This document shows, piece by piece, positions 1 to 7,732 of a stretch of DNA of 64,000 nucleotides. The position numbers were made by a program, and so were the translations under genes. The notes beneath the pieces were generated by a model. That model saw nothing but the letters and a program-made list of their open reading frames with translations. It did no database searches and had not been told where the DNA came from. Every line of letters begins with the position of its first letter. Position 1 is the first letter of the stretch. The stretch is from UMGS1225 sp034086705 (GTDB lineage Bacteria; Bacillota; Clostridia; Oscillospirales; CAG-272). The stretch lies in NCBI GenBank assembly GCA_034086705.1, contig JAXDZV010000030.1, positions 1-64,000 of the forward strand, given 5' to 3'.

Positions 1-427
1 CAGGCCACTCACAGCCGCCGGCTGTGTCACAACCTGCTTTTCTGCCTGTTGCAGCGTAACCTGCTCACCCGCAGCGTTATACGACTCCACCGGTGTAACA
101 GAAACATCGGCTTCACCGGCTGCAATCACCTCAAAATACAATGTGGCAATCGTGCCGTTGGCAGTATTGTCTTCTGTCGCATAGGCATCTGCCCAGCGCA
201 GCAGCATTCCGTCTGCAGGTGCTGTCGGCGTTGTAAAGCCTTGCAGCAAACCGGCATCCTCCACTTGTGTCAGCTTCAAAACATCGGTATCATAGTGAAG
301 CTGCACACGCAACGAAACAAGACCGGCATTGTCGTGCAACTGCAACGGAATCTGCACGGTATCTCCCACACGCACTCCGCCGCTTGCCGCTCCCAAAGAC
401 AGGCCACTCACAGCCGCCGGCTGTGTT
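1..427. repeat. Direct repeat, 399-bp period, within the cohesin-like gene
   Basis: The 27 bases at 1-27 recur at 400-426, and the bases around GACAATACTGCCAACGG (minus strand) also recur with the same spacing. The repeat corresponds to duplicated 133-residue domains, which suggests recent tandem duplication or gene conversion inside the gene. Confidence 0.75.
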
Positions 428-897
428 TGAATCGACTCTTGCGCATCGGCAAACGAAACAGCAGTTCCGTTCTGCGCGAATGCTTCCACTAAATTTACAC
501 AAATATCACTTGTTGCGGCGGCAAGCACTTTAAAGCGCAACTGCACAATCGTTCCGTTGGCAGTATTGTCTTCTGTTGCGTAACTATCTGCCCAGCGCAA
601 CACCATCCCACTGGCAAAAGGCACAGTAGGTTGCGTCATCCCGTTAAGCAGGTTGCTATCTGTAATTTCAAGCAACTGCAAAACCGTTTCGTCATATGTA
701 AGTCTCACACGCAGCGAAACAAGACCCGGGTTTTCCTGCAGCGCAACGGGAACAACTATTTCATCCCCGACACAATTGCCGCCCGTTATCGTCTCAATCA
801 ATAATTTTGGGGAATTTACCGCCAATGCAGCGGGGATAAGAGCGGTGCCCAGGAAAATCATTGCCAAGCACAGCACCAAGGCTCGTTTGATTTTCAT
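1..897 (-). CDS. Secreted protein with tandem cohesin-like domains (partial, C-terminus beyond window)
   Basis: The frame is open from an ATG at 897 to the window edge (299 codons). An AAGGAGGAA ribosome binding site lies just upstream. Residues 1-26 form a signal peptide (lysine-rich start, hydrophobic core, ALA end). Two domains of about 130 residues follow, near 29-157 and 166-290. They share a 133-residue period and motifs such as PGLVSLRVRLTYD (57-69) and AGLVSLRVQLHYD (191-203), RWAD and TEDNTANGTI. A third unit begins at the edge (TQPAAVSGL). The PGLVSxxxxLxYD pattern and predicted beta-sandwich fit the cohesin family, which binds dockerins or sits on extracellular proteins. Whether these domains bind dockerins cannot be told. 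No other cellulosome-type gene is visible, and the missing C-terminus may carry the surface anchor. Confidence 0.75.
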   Translation of the reverse strand, partial: MKIKRALVLCLAMIFLGTALIPAALAVNSPKLLIETITGGNCVGDEIVVPVALQENPGLVSLRVRLTYDETVLQLLEITDSNLLNGMTQPTVPFASGMVLRWADSYATEDNTANGTIVQLRFKVLAAATSDICVNLVEAFAQNGTAVSFADAQESIQTQPAAVSGLSLGAASGGVRVGDTVQIPLQLHDNAGLVSLRVQLHYDTDVLKLTQVEDAGLLQGFTTPTAPADGMLLRWADAYATEDNTANGTIATLYFEVIAAGEADVSVTPVESYNAAGEQVTLQQAEKQVVTQPAAVSGL

Positions 898-1109
898 GCA
901 GAGTTCCTCCTTAAAAGTGTAGACATGTCTGCCGACTTTGTGATATCCGCTTTCTGTAAAACGGAAAAACAGCGATTCGACTTCTTTCCTGTCTGCGCCA
1001 TATAAACACGGCAATTACACAGCAAAAAAGCAGCAAATTCGCACTTTTTCCCACAGCCTTTTCTCAAAGAGCTTTCAGACAGAATTCCATAGATACCCCT
1101 GTATTTGTT

Positions 1110-1138
1110 ATCGTACCACAATCTGAAACATCTGTCAA
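1110..1138 (-). promoter_or_regulatory. Sigma-A promoter for the cohesin-like gene
   Basis: On the minus strand, TTGACA (1133-1138) and TACGAT (1110-1115) are separated by 17 bases. The predicted start is near 1103, leaving a leader of about 205 bases before the ATG at 897. Confidence 0.65.
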
Positions 1139-1286
1139 TAGATTTGCGCCGTTCTTTTTTATGTTTTCGCTAATATGCTGCTAATTTCGCACAAAATTTT
1201 GTTCATCCTGAACATTTTCTGATGGATGTCTCCTCGTGCCGGTTCACCGATAAAAGGCACGCAAGAGCACAAAAAAGAACGCAACA

Positions 1287-1315
1287 TTGACAAATTGAAA
1301 CACAAAGCATATAAT
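1287..1315 (+). promoter_or_regulatory. Sigma-A promoter for the small lipoprotein gene
   Basis: TTGACA (1287-1292) and TATAAT (1310-1315) have a 17-base spacer, a perfect consensus. Transcription would start near 1322, about 30 bases before the ATG at 1353. Confidence 0.85.
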
Positions 1316-1352
1316 AAGCACAACGTGTTCAAAAAGGAGAATTGTCTCATAT

Positions 1353-2099
1353 ATGAAAAGTAAGCCGTTGGCGATGCTTGTGTGCGTATGCTGCATAGTT
1401 ACCTGCAGTAGTTGTGCTACCGTTCTCCCCACACCAATTCATGCCGTTGCAGAAACTTCATCCCCACCTATTTGCACGCAGGATGCTCCATTGCCCTCAC
1501 CGGCAGACCTTTACGCACCTATCTTGGAGGTATACACTGCCTATGCCGATATCTTCATCACCCAGGACGGCAGCAGCGCAGACCTTGTGCAAAAGCTCAC
1601 AGATGCATCCGGTGCTTCAGAGGAACTACAATTGGCAATAGGCGATAAAGCTTATCAATGGAGCTGCATGTTAACGGAACTTGCCTTACATGCGAGCAAT
1701 TCACTGATCCGCAGCGATTTTCTGCATGAAATTCGAGATATTGATCATAACGGTATACAAGAACTTCTGCTGTACCTGACAGACGGAACGTTGCTGGCAA
1801 CATTTACACAGAAAAATGGCAATGCGCTGTTGCTTGACGCCTTTTGGTCAAGACACAGATGCTTGCTCCGTGAAGAGCTGTTTTATTTTTGTAACAGCAA
1901 CGGAGCAGATGCCATAGATTATCTTACCATGCGTATCAGTGCAAGCGGAACCACTTTAGAAACCGTGAACGGTATCCGCATGGATGGAACACAATTTTAC
2001 AGAATAACCGGTAACGAAACCGAACTTATCCCGCAGACAGAATACCAGCGTACCGCTGCATTTTATATCAACATATTTGAAAAACAACCAAATGTATAA
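1353..2099 (+). CDS. Putative lipoprotein with a calcium-binding-like motif
   Basis: A 248-residue protein of unknown function. It starts with Lys residues, a hydrophobic stretch and a cysteine-rich segment (TCSSC, about 18-22), which can act as an imperfect lipobox. It is therefore probably a lipid-anchored exported protein. Near residues 128-140 it has EIRDIDHNGIQELLLYL. This DxDxNGxxEL pattern is common in clostridial exported proteins and resembles an EF-hand or FG-GAP calcium loop. AAAGGAGA lies upstream, 13 bases from the ATG. The gene is a single transcription unit bounded by its own promoter and the bidirectional terminator at 2132-2164. Confidence 0.6.
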   Translation: MKSKPLAMLVCVCCIVTCSSCATVLPTPIHAVAETSSPPICTQDAPLPSPADLYAPILEVYTAYADIFITQDGSSADLVQKLTDASGASEELQLAIGDKAYQWSCMLTELALHASNSLIRSDFLHEIRDIDHNGIQELLLYLTDGTLLATFTQKNGNALLLDAFWSRHRCLLREELFYFCNSNGADAIDYLTMRISASGTTLETVNGIRMDGTQFYRITGNETELIPQTEYQRTAAFYINIFEKQPNV

Positions 2100-2131
2100 A
2101 TATAACAAGGCGCTTTCAACTTTCAATATGT

Positions 2132-2164
2132 AAAAGGAGAATGTTACTGTAACATTCTCCTTTT
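2132..2164. terminator. Bidirectional intrinsic terminator
   Basis: A perfect 15-bp inverted repeat (2132-2146 and 2150-2164) has a 3-base loop and a U-rich end on both strands. It serves the converging lipoprotein gene (plus) and the nnr gene (minus). The nnr stop codon (TAA, complement of 2144-2146) lies inside the stem. Confidence 0.9.
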
Positions 2165-3664
2165 GTTATGCTGTACCTGTAGTAACTGTTCAAAAGCTTT
2201 CGGTAAAAAAGTGGCTGTATCAGAAGCAAGCATTGCGTATTCGCTCAAATGCGCGGCAGCAAGTTCGCCGGCAGTACCGCATAGATATGCTCCAAGCGCC
2301 GCCGTTTGTACGTTGGCAGGCATAAATCCGCACAGGCCGCACAACGCACCGCTAAGCACATCACCGCTTCCGGCGGTTGCCATGCCAGACGTTCCGCGGT
2401 TTACCAAATATGTCGTATGTCCATCCGTAACCGTTGTTGTACTGCCCTTGAGCAAAACCGTACAGCCGTGCTGTGCTGCAAAAGCCGCAGCCTGTGTTAG
2501 CGGCGCTTGCAAAATATCGTCAACTGCAACGCCACTGAGCCGTTGAAACTCCATCGGATGCGGCGTTAAAACCACTTGTGCCGCCGCCCGAGAAAGTACA
2601 GACAAATCCATCCTTGCCAGTGTATTTAACCCGTCAGCATCGATAATCAAACGCAGGGAAGGCTGCTGAAGCAAAAAATCTAAAATCTTTTCGTATTCCG
2701 GTGAACTTCCCCACCCCATACCGACAGCGCATGCAACCGCTCCCTGTAATGCGCCCATCAGCGCCTGTTCGTCAAAGCACATTTGCCCGTCCCTTTCCGG
2801 CATAGGATATAATGTACTCTCGAGCAATAAAGGTGCAACCGCATCCGTCAGGCTATTCGGCACGCACAATCGGCTGATGCCGCACCCGCTGCGCAGTGCA
2901 CTTTGCGCCAAATTTGCCAGCTTAGGTGCACCCGTATATCTACGACTTCCCCCCAGGATACATACCGTACCATAACTTCCTTTGTGTGTATCTGCCGCCC
3001 GGTCAGGGATCCAGGAAAGGTAATCCTCCCGCTGTGGCAAGAAAGCAACATGCGGCAAGCAAATACCAAGCGTATCGCAAGTAAGCTTCCCGCACACTGC
3101 ATGCGCCTGCTTAAGAAAATGCCCCGGTTTATATCCGCCAAGAGCTACTGTTCTGTCTGCACAGACACATAAATTCGCAATGCCGTTTTCCGCGTTCAAT
3201 CCGCTTGGTACATCGGCACTAAGCACATATGCACCACGTTCGGCAGCTTGATTAATCCGTCTAATCATAGACGCAGCAACTCCCCGCGGATCCCCGGCAA
3301 AACCTGTTCCAAAAATACAATCAACGATCTGTGCGTAAGGAGATAGGTCTGTCTGTTCCGCACATAAAGCATTCGGAATTCCTGCGTTGCACGCTTGTTC
3401 ATAAAAAATGTGTCCAACCGCGGAAAAATGTGCAGAACAGCGAAAAATATGACAGGAAATGCCGCGAGCAGCAAGCAAACATCCCAAAGCATATCCGTCC
3501 GCGCCATTGTTCCCGCCGCCGCACACAATAGCCACCGGAGCATCTGGCCGGCAGGCGTCAAGCAAAGCATGTGCAGCACGCTCCACATACAATACCGTTT
3601 GTCCCTGCCGATCCAGCGCGCGGTCAAACGCTTGAATCTGTGCAACTGATGTAATCTGCAGCAT
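2144..3664 (-). CDS. nnr: Bifunctional NAD(P)HX epimerase / ADP-dependent NAD(P)HX dehydratase
   Basis: A fusion of two nicotinamide-repair enzymes. The N-terminal YjeF_N epimerase domain (about 1-210) has the GGGNNGADG loop near residues 49-57. The C-terminal ribokinase-like dehydratase domain has DADGLNT, LTPHP, LLKGSTTTV and the glycine-rich GTSGMATAGSGD. Together they restore damaged hydrated NADH/NADPH. I prefer the ATG at 3664 over the upstream in-frame ATG at 3670, because the GGAGG site nearly touches the first ATG but sits 7 bases from the second. The gene follows the CapA-type gene by about 18 bases and is probably co-transcribed with it. At about 506 residues it is a normal length for the bifunctional form. 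Confidence 0.92.
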   Translation of the reverse strand: MLQITSVAQIQAFDRALDRQGQTVLYVERAAHALLDACRPDAPVAIVCGGGNNGADGYALGCLLAARGISCHIFRCSAHFSAVGHIFYEQACNAGIPNALCAEQTDLSPYAQIVDCIFGTGFAGDPRGVAASMIRRINQAAERGAYVLSADVPSGLNAENGIANLCVCADRTVALGGYKPGHFLKQAHAVCGKLTCDTLGICLPHVAFLPQREDYLSWIPDRAADTHKGSYGTVCILGGSRRYTGAPKLANLAQSALRSGCGISRLCVPNSLTDAVAPLLLESTLYPMPERDGQMCFDEQALMGALQGAVACAVGMGWGSSPEYEKILDFLLQQPSLRLIIDADGLNTLARMDLSVLSRAAAQVVLTPHPMEFQRLSGVAVDDILQAPLTQAAAFAAQHGCTVLLKGSTTTVTDGHTTYLVNRGTSGMATAGSGDVLSGALCGLCGFMPANVQTAALGAYLCGTAGELAAAHLSEYAMLASDTATFLPKAFEQLLQVQHNKRRMLQ

Positions 3665-3682
3665 TCCCATTCCTCCGGATCC

Positions 3683-5005
3683 TTATTGCAAAAAAGCAGG
3701 CAAATATGAAGCATCTACCGTTTCTCGAATGAACTGCTGCAACAACGCATAGCTAAATGCATTTTTCAGTGTAGAGCCATGCTGCGCAGCCAATTCCTCC
3801 GAATAATCCTCCAAACGGTATACCTGTAACCCATCACGTGTAAGACTATAGTGACACACTGTCGGCACACATGCGGCATTTTCCACGCGCTTACTTCCGT
3901 CAGGCTCCAACACAAGGTCAAATGTTCCCAGAGCACCGACCAAATACTGTGCATAGTGCATGGTGCAGAGCAAATTTCCCAGCGAATAATAAACAAGCGT
4001 TCTTCCACCGTCCGCTCCTTCGAGCCAGGTAATCGGCTGTACAACATGCGGATGATGACCAATCACAACATCTACCCCAAGATCTGCAAACAACTGTGCA
4101 AGACGCGCTTGTTGCTCATTTTGCGTAAAACCCGTTTTTTGATCCCAGCCGGCCTCATCGCCCCAATGCATGGAAACCAACACAAAATCTGCCGCTTGCT
4201 TTGCCGCCGCAACTTGTCTGCGAATCACGGTTTCCTCCGCATACGGAATTACATACGGTGAGGCAGCACTCAACTCATATTTGTGCGCGTAATTGATCAG
4301 CGTTGTATACGACAAGAAAGCAATCTTCACCCCGTCTTTCTCTAAGATACGCGGCGTGTCATAGTCTGACTGCGTGTAACCGCCGATCGACAGAAAATCA
4401 TATGTTTGCGCTGCTGCAATCACCTTTCCCAGCCCTTGTTCTCCTTTGTCCAACATGTGGTTGTTGGCCAAATTCACAACATCAAAGCCAAGATCCTGCA
4501 ACGTTTCAAATACTGCAGGCGGCGCGTTAAAATCAGGATAACCGATATATGCGCCGTCTGCGCCAACCGGCCCTTCCTGGTTGATAAAAGAAATATCCGC
4601 CGTTTCAATCAGAGAGGCAATTCCGGCATACATCGCTGCAAACGCATATGCCCCGTCTGTACCGCGGTGTTTGGCATCGGCCAGCACGGCATCGTGCATA
4701 ATGTTATCGCCCGCCGAAAGGACATGCAGGCGCTTGGCCTGAGGCAAAGGCTCTGCTGTCTGCGCTTCGCTTCCCGATGTTCCGGTTTGCGATAAAACGC
4801 CCGTCTCTTCCGGTAATATCTGTGCACCTTGCTGATCATCGACGCACGCTCGAACGATGAAAAACAGCCCGACCGCAGCCGCAATTGCAAAAAGCAGCAA
4901 AAGAACGGCGCGAATCCTCTTTCTTCGCCTTTTTTTACGAAGCTGTTCACGACGACGCTGTATTTCCGCCACACGACGACGCGGATCATTGTGCATAGAT
5001 TGCAT
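3683..5005 (-). CDS. CapA/PgsA-family metallophosphatase-like protein, membrane-anchored
   Basis: A 440-residue protein. A basic N-terminus (RRR/KKRRRKR) precedes one membrane helix (about 31-52) and a low-complexity linker. The PGA_cap domain follows, with metallophosphatase-type motifs GDNIMHD (99-105), FINQEGPVG, NLANNHMLDKG, SMHWGDE and GHHPHVVQP. The family includes CapA/PgsA of poly-gamma-glutamate synthesis, but most clostridial members have no known substrate and no capB/capC neighbours are present here. The catalytic domain should lie outside the membrane. GGGGAG lies 7 bases before the ATG. It leads a two-gene unit with nnr. A paralogue lies at 12313-13590. Confidence 0.85.
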   Translation of the reverse strand: MQSMHNDPRRRVAEIQRRREQLRKKRRRKRIRAVLLLLFAIAAAVGLFFIVRACVDDQQGAQILPEETGVLSQTGTSGSEAQTAEPLPQAKRLHVLSAGDNIMHDAVLADAKHRGTDGAYAFAAMYAGIASLIETADISFINQEGPVGADGAYIGYPDFNAPPAVFETLQDLGFDVVNLANNHMLDKGEQGLGKVIAAAQTYDFLSIGGYTQSDYDTPRILEKDGVKIAFLSYTTLINYAHKYELSAASPYVIPYAEETVIRRQVAAAKQAADFVLVSMHWGDEAGWDQKTGFTQNEQQARLAQLFADLGVDVVIGHHPHVVQPITWLEGADGGRTLVYYSLGNLLCTMHYAQYLVGALGTFDLVLEPDGSKRVENAACVPTVCHYSLTRDGLQVYRLEDYSEELAAQHGSTLKNAFSYALLQQFIRETVDASYLPAFLQ

Positions 5006-5187
5006 GTTTTTTCTCCCCTTATCATTTACGGGCCTACAAAAAGGTTTGCCCCGTCTTTGGCAGGAAGGAGCAATCGCTCCGGATCTGCTACTTAATGCCG
5101 TTGCCGGCGCCGTGCTGCGTTAGACTCTTTGCTGAGTTCCAAGCGACCAAAGCTCCGGCAGCCCCCCAAGCAACACCATTCGGTATC

Positions 5188-5216
5188 ATTCTACCGTTTT
5201 ATCACCCCAATGTCAA
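5188..5216 (-). promoter_or_regulatory. Sigma-A promoter for the capA-nnr unit
   Basis: On the minus strand, TTGACA (5211-5216) and TAGAAT (5188-5193) are 17 bases apart. Transcription would start near 5181, giving a leader of about 175 bases. Confidence 0.8.
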
Positions 5217-5296
5217 GCCGTCAGTAAGGAAAAACGCATCTCCGAGATACAAAGCAGGTAAAGAAGAAAAAGAAAAGATTCGTTTTTGTCAAATAC

Positions 5297-5325
5297 TTGA
5301 CAAAGTTGTAAAAACCTGCTACACT
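5297..5325 (+). promoter_or_regulatory. Sigma-A promoter for the SPFH gene
   Basis: TTGACA (5297-5302) and TACACT (5320-5325) have a 17-base spacer. The transcript would start near 5332, followed by a structured leader before the ATG at 5502. Confidence 0.8.
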
Positions 5326-5347
5326 GTTCTCGGTGGAAAGAAACAAA

Positions 5348-5462
5348 AGCACCTCGCGGTGTCTTGTGTTTTGCAAGACGGCGAAACGCCGAAGCAAAAA
5401 GCCGGATGCAGATTCGGTTTTCCGGACTTTTGCGGCAAAGCCGTGAAAGTCTTTTTTGCAAT
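5348..5462 (+). ncRNA. Structured 5' leader of unknown class (candidate cis-regulatory RNA)
   Basis: Read as RNA, consecutive helices can form: CACC-TCGC-GGTG near 5351, GTCTTG/CAAGAC near 5362-5380, CGGCG-AAA-CGCCG near 5381-5393, CCGGA/TCCGG near 5402-5426, and ACTTT..GGC-AAA-GCC..AAAGT near 5427-5451. It lies between the SPFH promoter and its ribosome binding site. I could not match it to a known riboswitch class, and it could also be a dispersed palindromic repeat. Confidence 0.4.
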
Positions 5463-5501
5463 AAAGCACCTTTTCACACTATGAAGATGGAGGAAATTAT
5501 T

Positions 5502-6932
5502 ATGTCTAATATTTCAACACCTCTACTGATCGGTATCATCGCAGCGGCTGTCATTATCTTTCTATTCATTTTGGGATATCTGAAATCTCCGCCGGACACG
5601 GCGTATATTATCTCCGGCCTTGGGAAAAAAAGAATTCTAATCGGTCGAGCAGGTTGGCGCGTACCCTTTTTTGAGCGAGTTGACAAACTGTCTCTCAAAG
5701 TCATGCAGGTTGATGTGAAAACTTCGGAAGCTGTTCCGACCAATGAATTTATCAACGTAAGCGTAGATGGCGTGGCGAACATCAAAATTTCCTCTAATCC
5801 GGAATTACTGAAACGGGCTGCAGAATCCCTGCTCGGTATGAAGCAGGCTGAACTGATAAGCCTAGTTACCCAGGTTTTGGAAGGAAATATGCGCGAAATT
5901 GTCGGTTCTGTAGGGCTGAAGGAAATGGTTCAGGACCGGCAGGGCGTTGCCAAAAAGATAACTGAGAACGTCGTGCCTGATATGGAAAAACTGGGAATTG
6001 AAGTTGTGAATTTCAATATTCAAAACTTCAAAGATGGCGCTGGCACCATTGAAAACATGGGGATTGACAATGTTGAGCAAATTCGGAAAAATGCACAAAT
6101 TGCCAAAGCAAACGCACAGCGTGACATCGCCATTGCAACCGCCAATGCCCAGCAGGAAGCAAACGCCATTAAAGTGGAAGCAGATAAAAAAATTGCTGAG
6201 CAAAACGCTGCCTTGGCAGTACAGCAAGCAGAAATGCAAGTCAAAGCAGACACAAAAAAAGCAGAGGCCGACGCCGCATACTCCATACAACAAGAGAGTC
6301 AACGCAAAACCATAGAAATCACGAAAGCCAACGCAGACATTGCCAGACGTGAAAAGGAAGCGGAATTGGCAGAAAAAGAAATTGCTCTGCGAGAAAGAAA
6401 ACTGGACGCCGAAATCCGCAAGCAGGCCGATGCAATGAAATATCAAGCCGAAAAAGAAGCGGAGGCAGATCTCATTCGCCGTCAAAAGGAAGCAGAAGCC
6501 AAGAAGTTTGAAGCGCTCAAAGAGGCAGAAGCGCAGAAAGCACAAGCTGAAGCACTGCGCTACGCCATGGAACAAGAAGCGCAGGGAATTCGTGCCAAAG
6601 GGCTCGCAGAGGCGGAAGCCATCGAAAAGAAAGCGGAAGCACAAAAGAAAATGGGGGAAGCTTCTATTCTCGAAATGTACCTAAACGCACTGCCCGAGGT
6701 TATTAAAAATGCCGCTGCTCCGCTCGCACAAACAGACAAAATTGTCATGTACGGAGACGGGAACGCCACCAAATTGATCAAAGATGTCATGGCAGGCACA
6801 AGCCAGATTGTCGATGGAGTGAAAGAGTCCACCGGCATTGATCTTGCTGCAGCTTTGAGTGGTATGCTAGCCGGGAAAACTTCTCTACAATCCACTGCAG
6901 ACCCCAAATCGCCCCCTACAATCCAAAACTAA
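5502..6932 (+). CDS. SPFH/Band 7 (flotillin-like) membrane protein
   Basis: A 476-residue protein. One N-terminal membrane helix (about 7-26) is followed by an SPFH/Band 7 domain (about 30-190). A long Ala/Glu/Lys-rich coiled coil (about 190-420) then has many AEAxxK-type heptads. The C-terminal tail contains a glycine/alanine segment (AAALSGMLAG) and a hydrophilic end. This is the flotillin/YqiK layout, associated with membrane microdomains and large oligomeric assemblies. The ATG at 5502 is chosen because TGGAGG precedes it by 8 bases and it begins just before the membrane helix. It appears monocistronic. No NfeD-type partner is adjacent. The intron remnant begins a few bases after the stop. 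Confidence 0.88.
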   Translation: MSNISTPLLIGIIAAAVIIFLFILGYLKSPPDTAYIISGLGKKRILIGRAGWRVPFFERVDKLSLKVMQVDVKTSEAVPTNEFINVSVDGVANIKISSNPELLKRAAESLLGMKQAELISLVTQVLEGNMREIVGSVGLKEMVQDRQGVAKKITENVVPDMEKLGIEVVNFNIQNFKDGAGTIENMGIDNVEQIRKNAQIAKANAQRDIAIATANAQQEANAIKVEADKKIAEQNAALAVQQAEMQVKADTKKAEADAAYSIQQESQRKTIEITKANADIARREKEAELAEKEIALRERKLDAEIRKQADAMKYQAEKEAEADLIRRQKEAEAKKFEALKEAEAQKAQAEALRYAMEQEAQGIRAKGLAEAEAIEKKAEAQKKMGEASILEMYLNALPEVIKNAAAPLAQTDKIVMYGDGNATKLIKDVMAGTSQIVDGVKESTGIDLAAALSGMLAGKTSLQSTADPKSPPTIQN

Positions 6933-6936
6933 GTGA

Positions 6937-7376
6937 AATCGAGTAGGAGGCTACCCATTCGTTGAGTAGCCGACCTCTCACACCACCGTACGTACGGTTC
7001 CGTACACGGCGGTTCAATCCTATTAAGTGCATAGACTTGTACGCTTCGGATATGTCATAATATCCGCGGCGTGCAAGTCTTTCGTTTGTTATTGTGGTAT
7101 GTACCCGCAACAGCCCAATAGCCTTTGTGCGTGTTTCCGTTGCGGTAAGCCTGCCATTCGGGCATACCCAATTTCTTCAGATTTGTCACCCTTGTTTTCG
7201 GCTTCTTCCATTGCTTCCAAATATACATTCGTAATGCGGTCTATGACTGTCGATATTCCGAGCTTTCTTACTCCGCCGGTATCCTTTGGAATTTCTACTC
7301 TCCTGACAGGCAACGGCTTAAGACATAGCTTGGCCCAATCCGTTACGGTATTACTGTCTGCACAGCACATGGACAT
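6937..7376 (-). mobile_element. Degraded group II intron remnant (3' end with domain V/VI and intron-encoded protein fragments)
   Basis: On the minus strand, about 6983-7015 folds like a bacterial group II domain V: ACCGCC..GGTGGT pairing around a GTACG/CGTAC inner stem, followed by GTGTGAGAGG. A domain VI-like hairpin (GGCTAC/GTAGCC) and the typical end CCTCCTACTCGAT then reach about 6937. Upstream are fragments of the intron-encoded reverse transcriptase. No GUGYG-type 5' end or complete ORF is present, so the element is truncated and presumably immobile. The exact 5' limit is uncertain. Confidence 0.75.
7027..7376 (-). pseudogene. Group II intron reverse transcriptase/maturase, internally deleted remnant
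   Basis: About 7240-7320 encodes PLPVRRVEIPKDTGGVRKLG followed by STVIDR, the conserved N-terminal (RT-0/RT-1) block of intron-encoded reverse transcriptases. About 7040-7085 encodes NERLARRGYYDIS, the usual C-terminal end of such proteins. The catalytic YADD region, most of the RT domain and the maturase domain are missing between them, and the frames are broken. The fragment is non-functional. Confidence 0.75.
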
Positions 7377-7732
7377 AGCAAGAGTTTGAAGATCACCGCG
7401 CTCAATAGCCTATATTCTGAGCTGGCAAACGACGCAGACATCCCTGTTCCCCACACCAAAACCTCGATCAAACAGTGTTGATGTGTCAAACCCGCTCTGC
7501 ACGGCATTGGCCGAAAAATCAGTCTCCGGGATTGGTGTACCGTAGGATACCGTCTTGCCCAGACACAAAACAACAAATAAAAAACTGAACGGCACAAAGA
7601 CAAAAGGTTCGTGTTTGTGTATTAAATGTAATGCTCACAGACGGGTAAATCTCTCTTGCGATTTTTTTCAAAGTAGTGTATCATATCAACTGCAGCTCCG
7701 TAACATTGAAAATCTAAAGGAGAATGGGCATC
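7377..7732. other. Non-coding or decayed stretch after the intron remnant
   Basis: No convincing gene is seen. A short minus-strand frame (about 7440-7560) reads plausibly but has no recognised family or start signal, and it may be debris flanking the intron. A weak promoter-like pair (TTGCGA, 16 bases, TATCAT, near 7659-7686) precedes the next gene. Confidence 0.4.

Larger units (their letters stand above)
898..1352. other. Divergent intergenic region between the cohesin-like gene and a lipoprotein gene
   Basis: This 455-base gap holds two outward-facing sigma-A promoters, one per flanking gene, and no convincing ORF. The minus-strand transcript would have an untranslated leader of about 205 bases. 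I could not match that leader to a known riboswitch. Confidence 0.6.
5006..5501. other. Divergent intergenic region with two promoters and structured leaders
   Basis: A 496-base gap. It contains the minus promoter for capA-nnr and a plus promoter for the SPFH gene, each with a leader of about 170 bases. The capA leader has a GGAGC/GCTCC hairpin near 5065-5080. The SPFH leader has several strong hairpins (separate entry). No credible protein gene is seen; the open frame running into the SPFH gene from 5364 lacks a ribosome binding site. Confidence 0.6.

Noticed and set aside
5006..5187. SRP RNA or 6S RNA in the capA leader
   Set aside because: I looked for the GGAA-type SRP core and 6S hallmarks because of the GC-rich helices; the conserved bases are absent.
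5862..6644. 260-residue Phe/Cys-rich open frame on the minus strand
   Set aside because: It is the antisense of the Ala/Glu/Lys coiled-coil region of the SPFH gene, which explains its odd composition.
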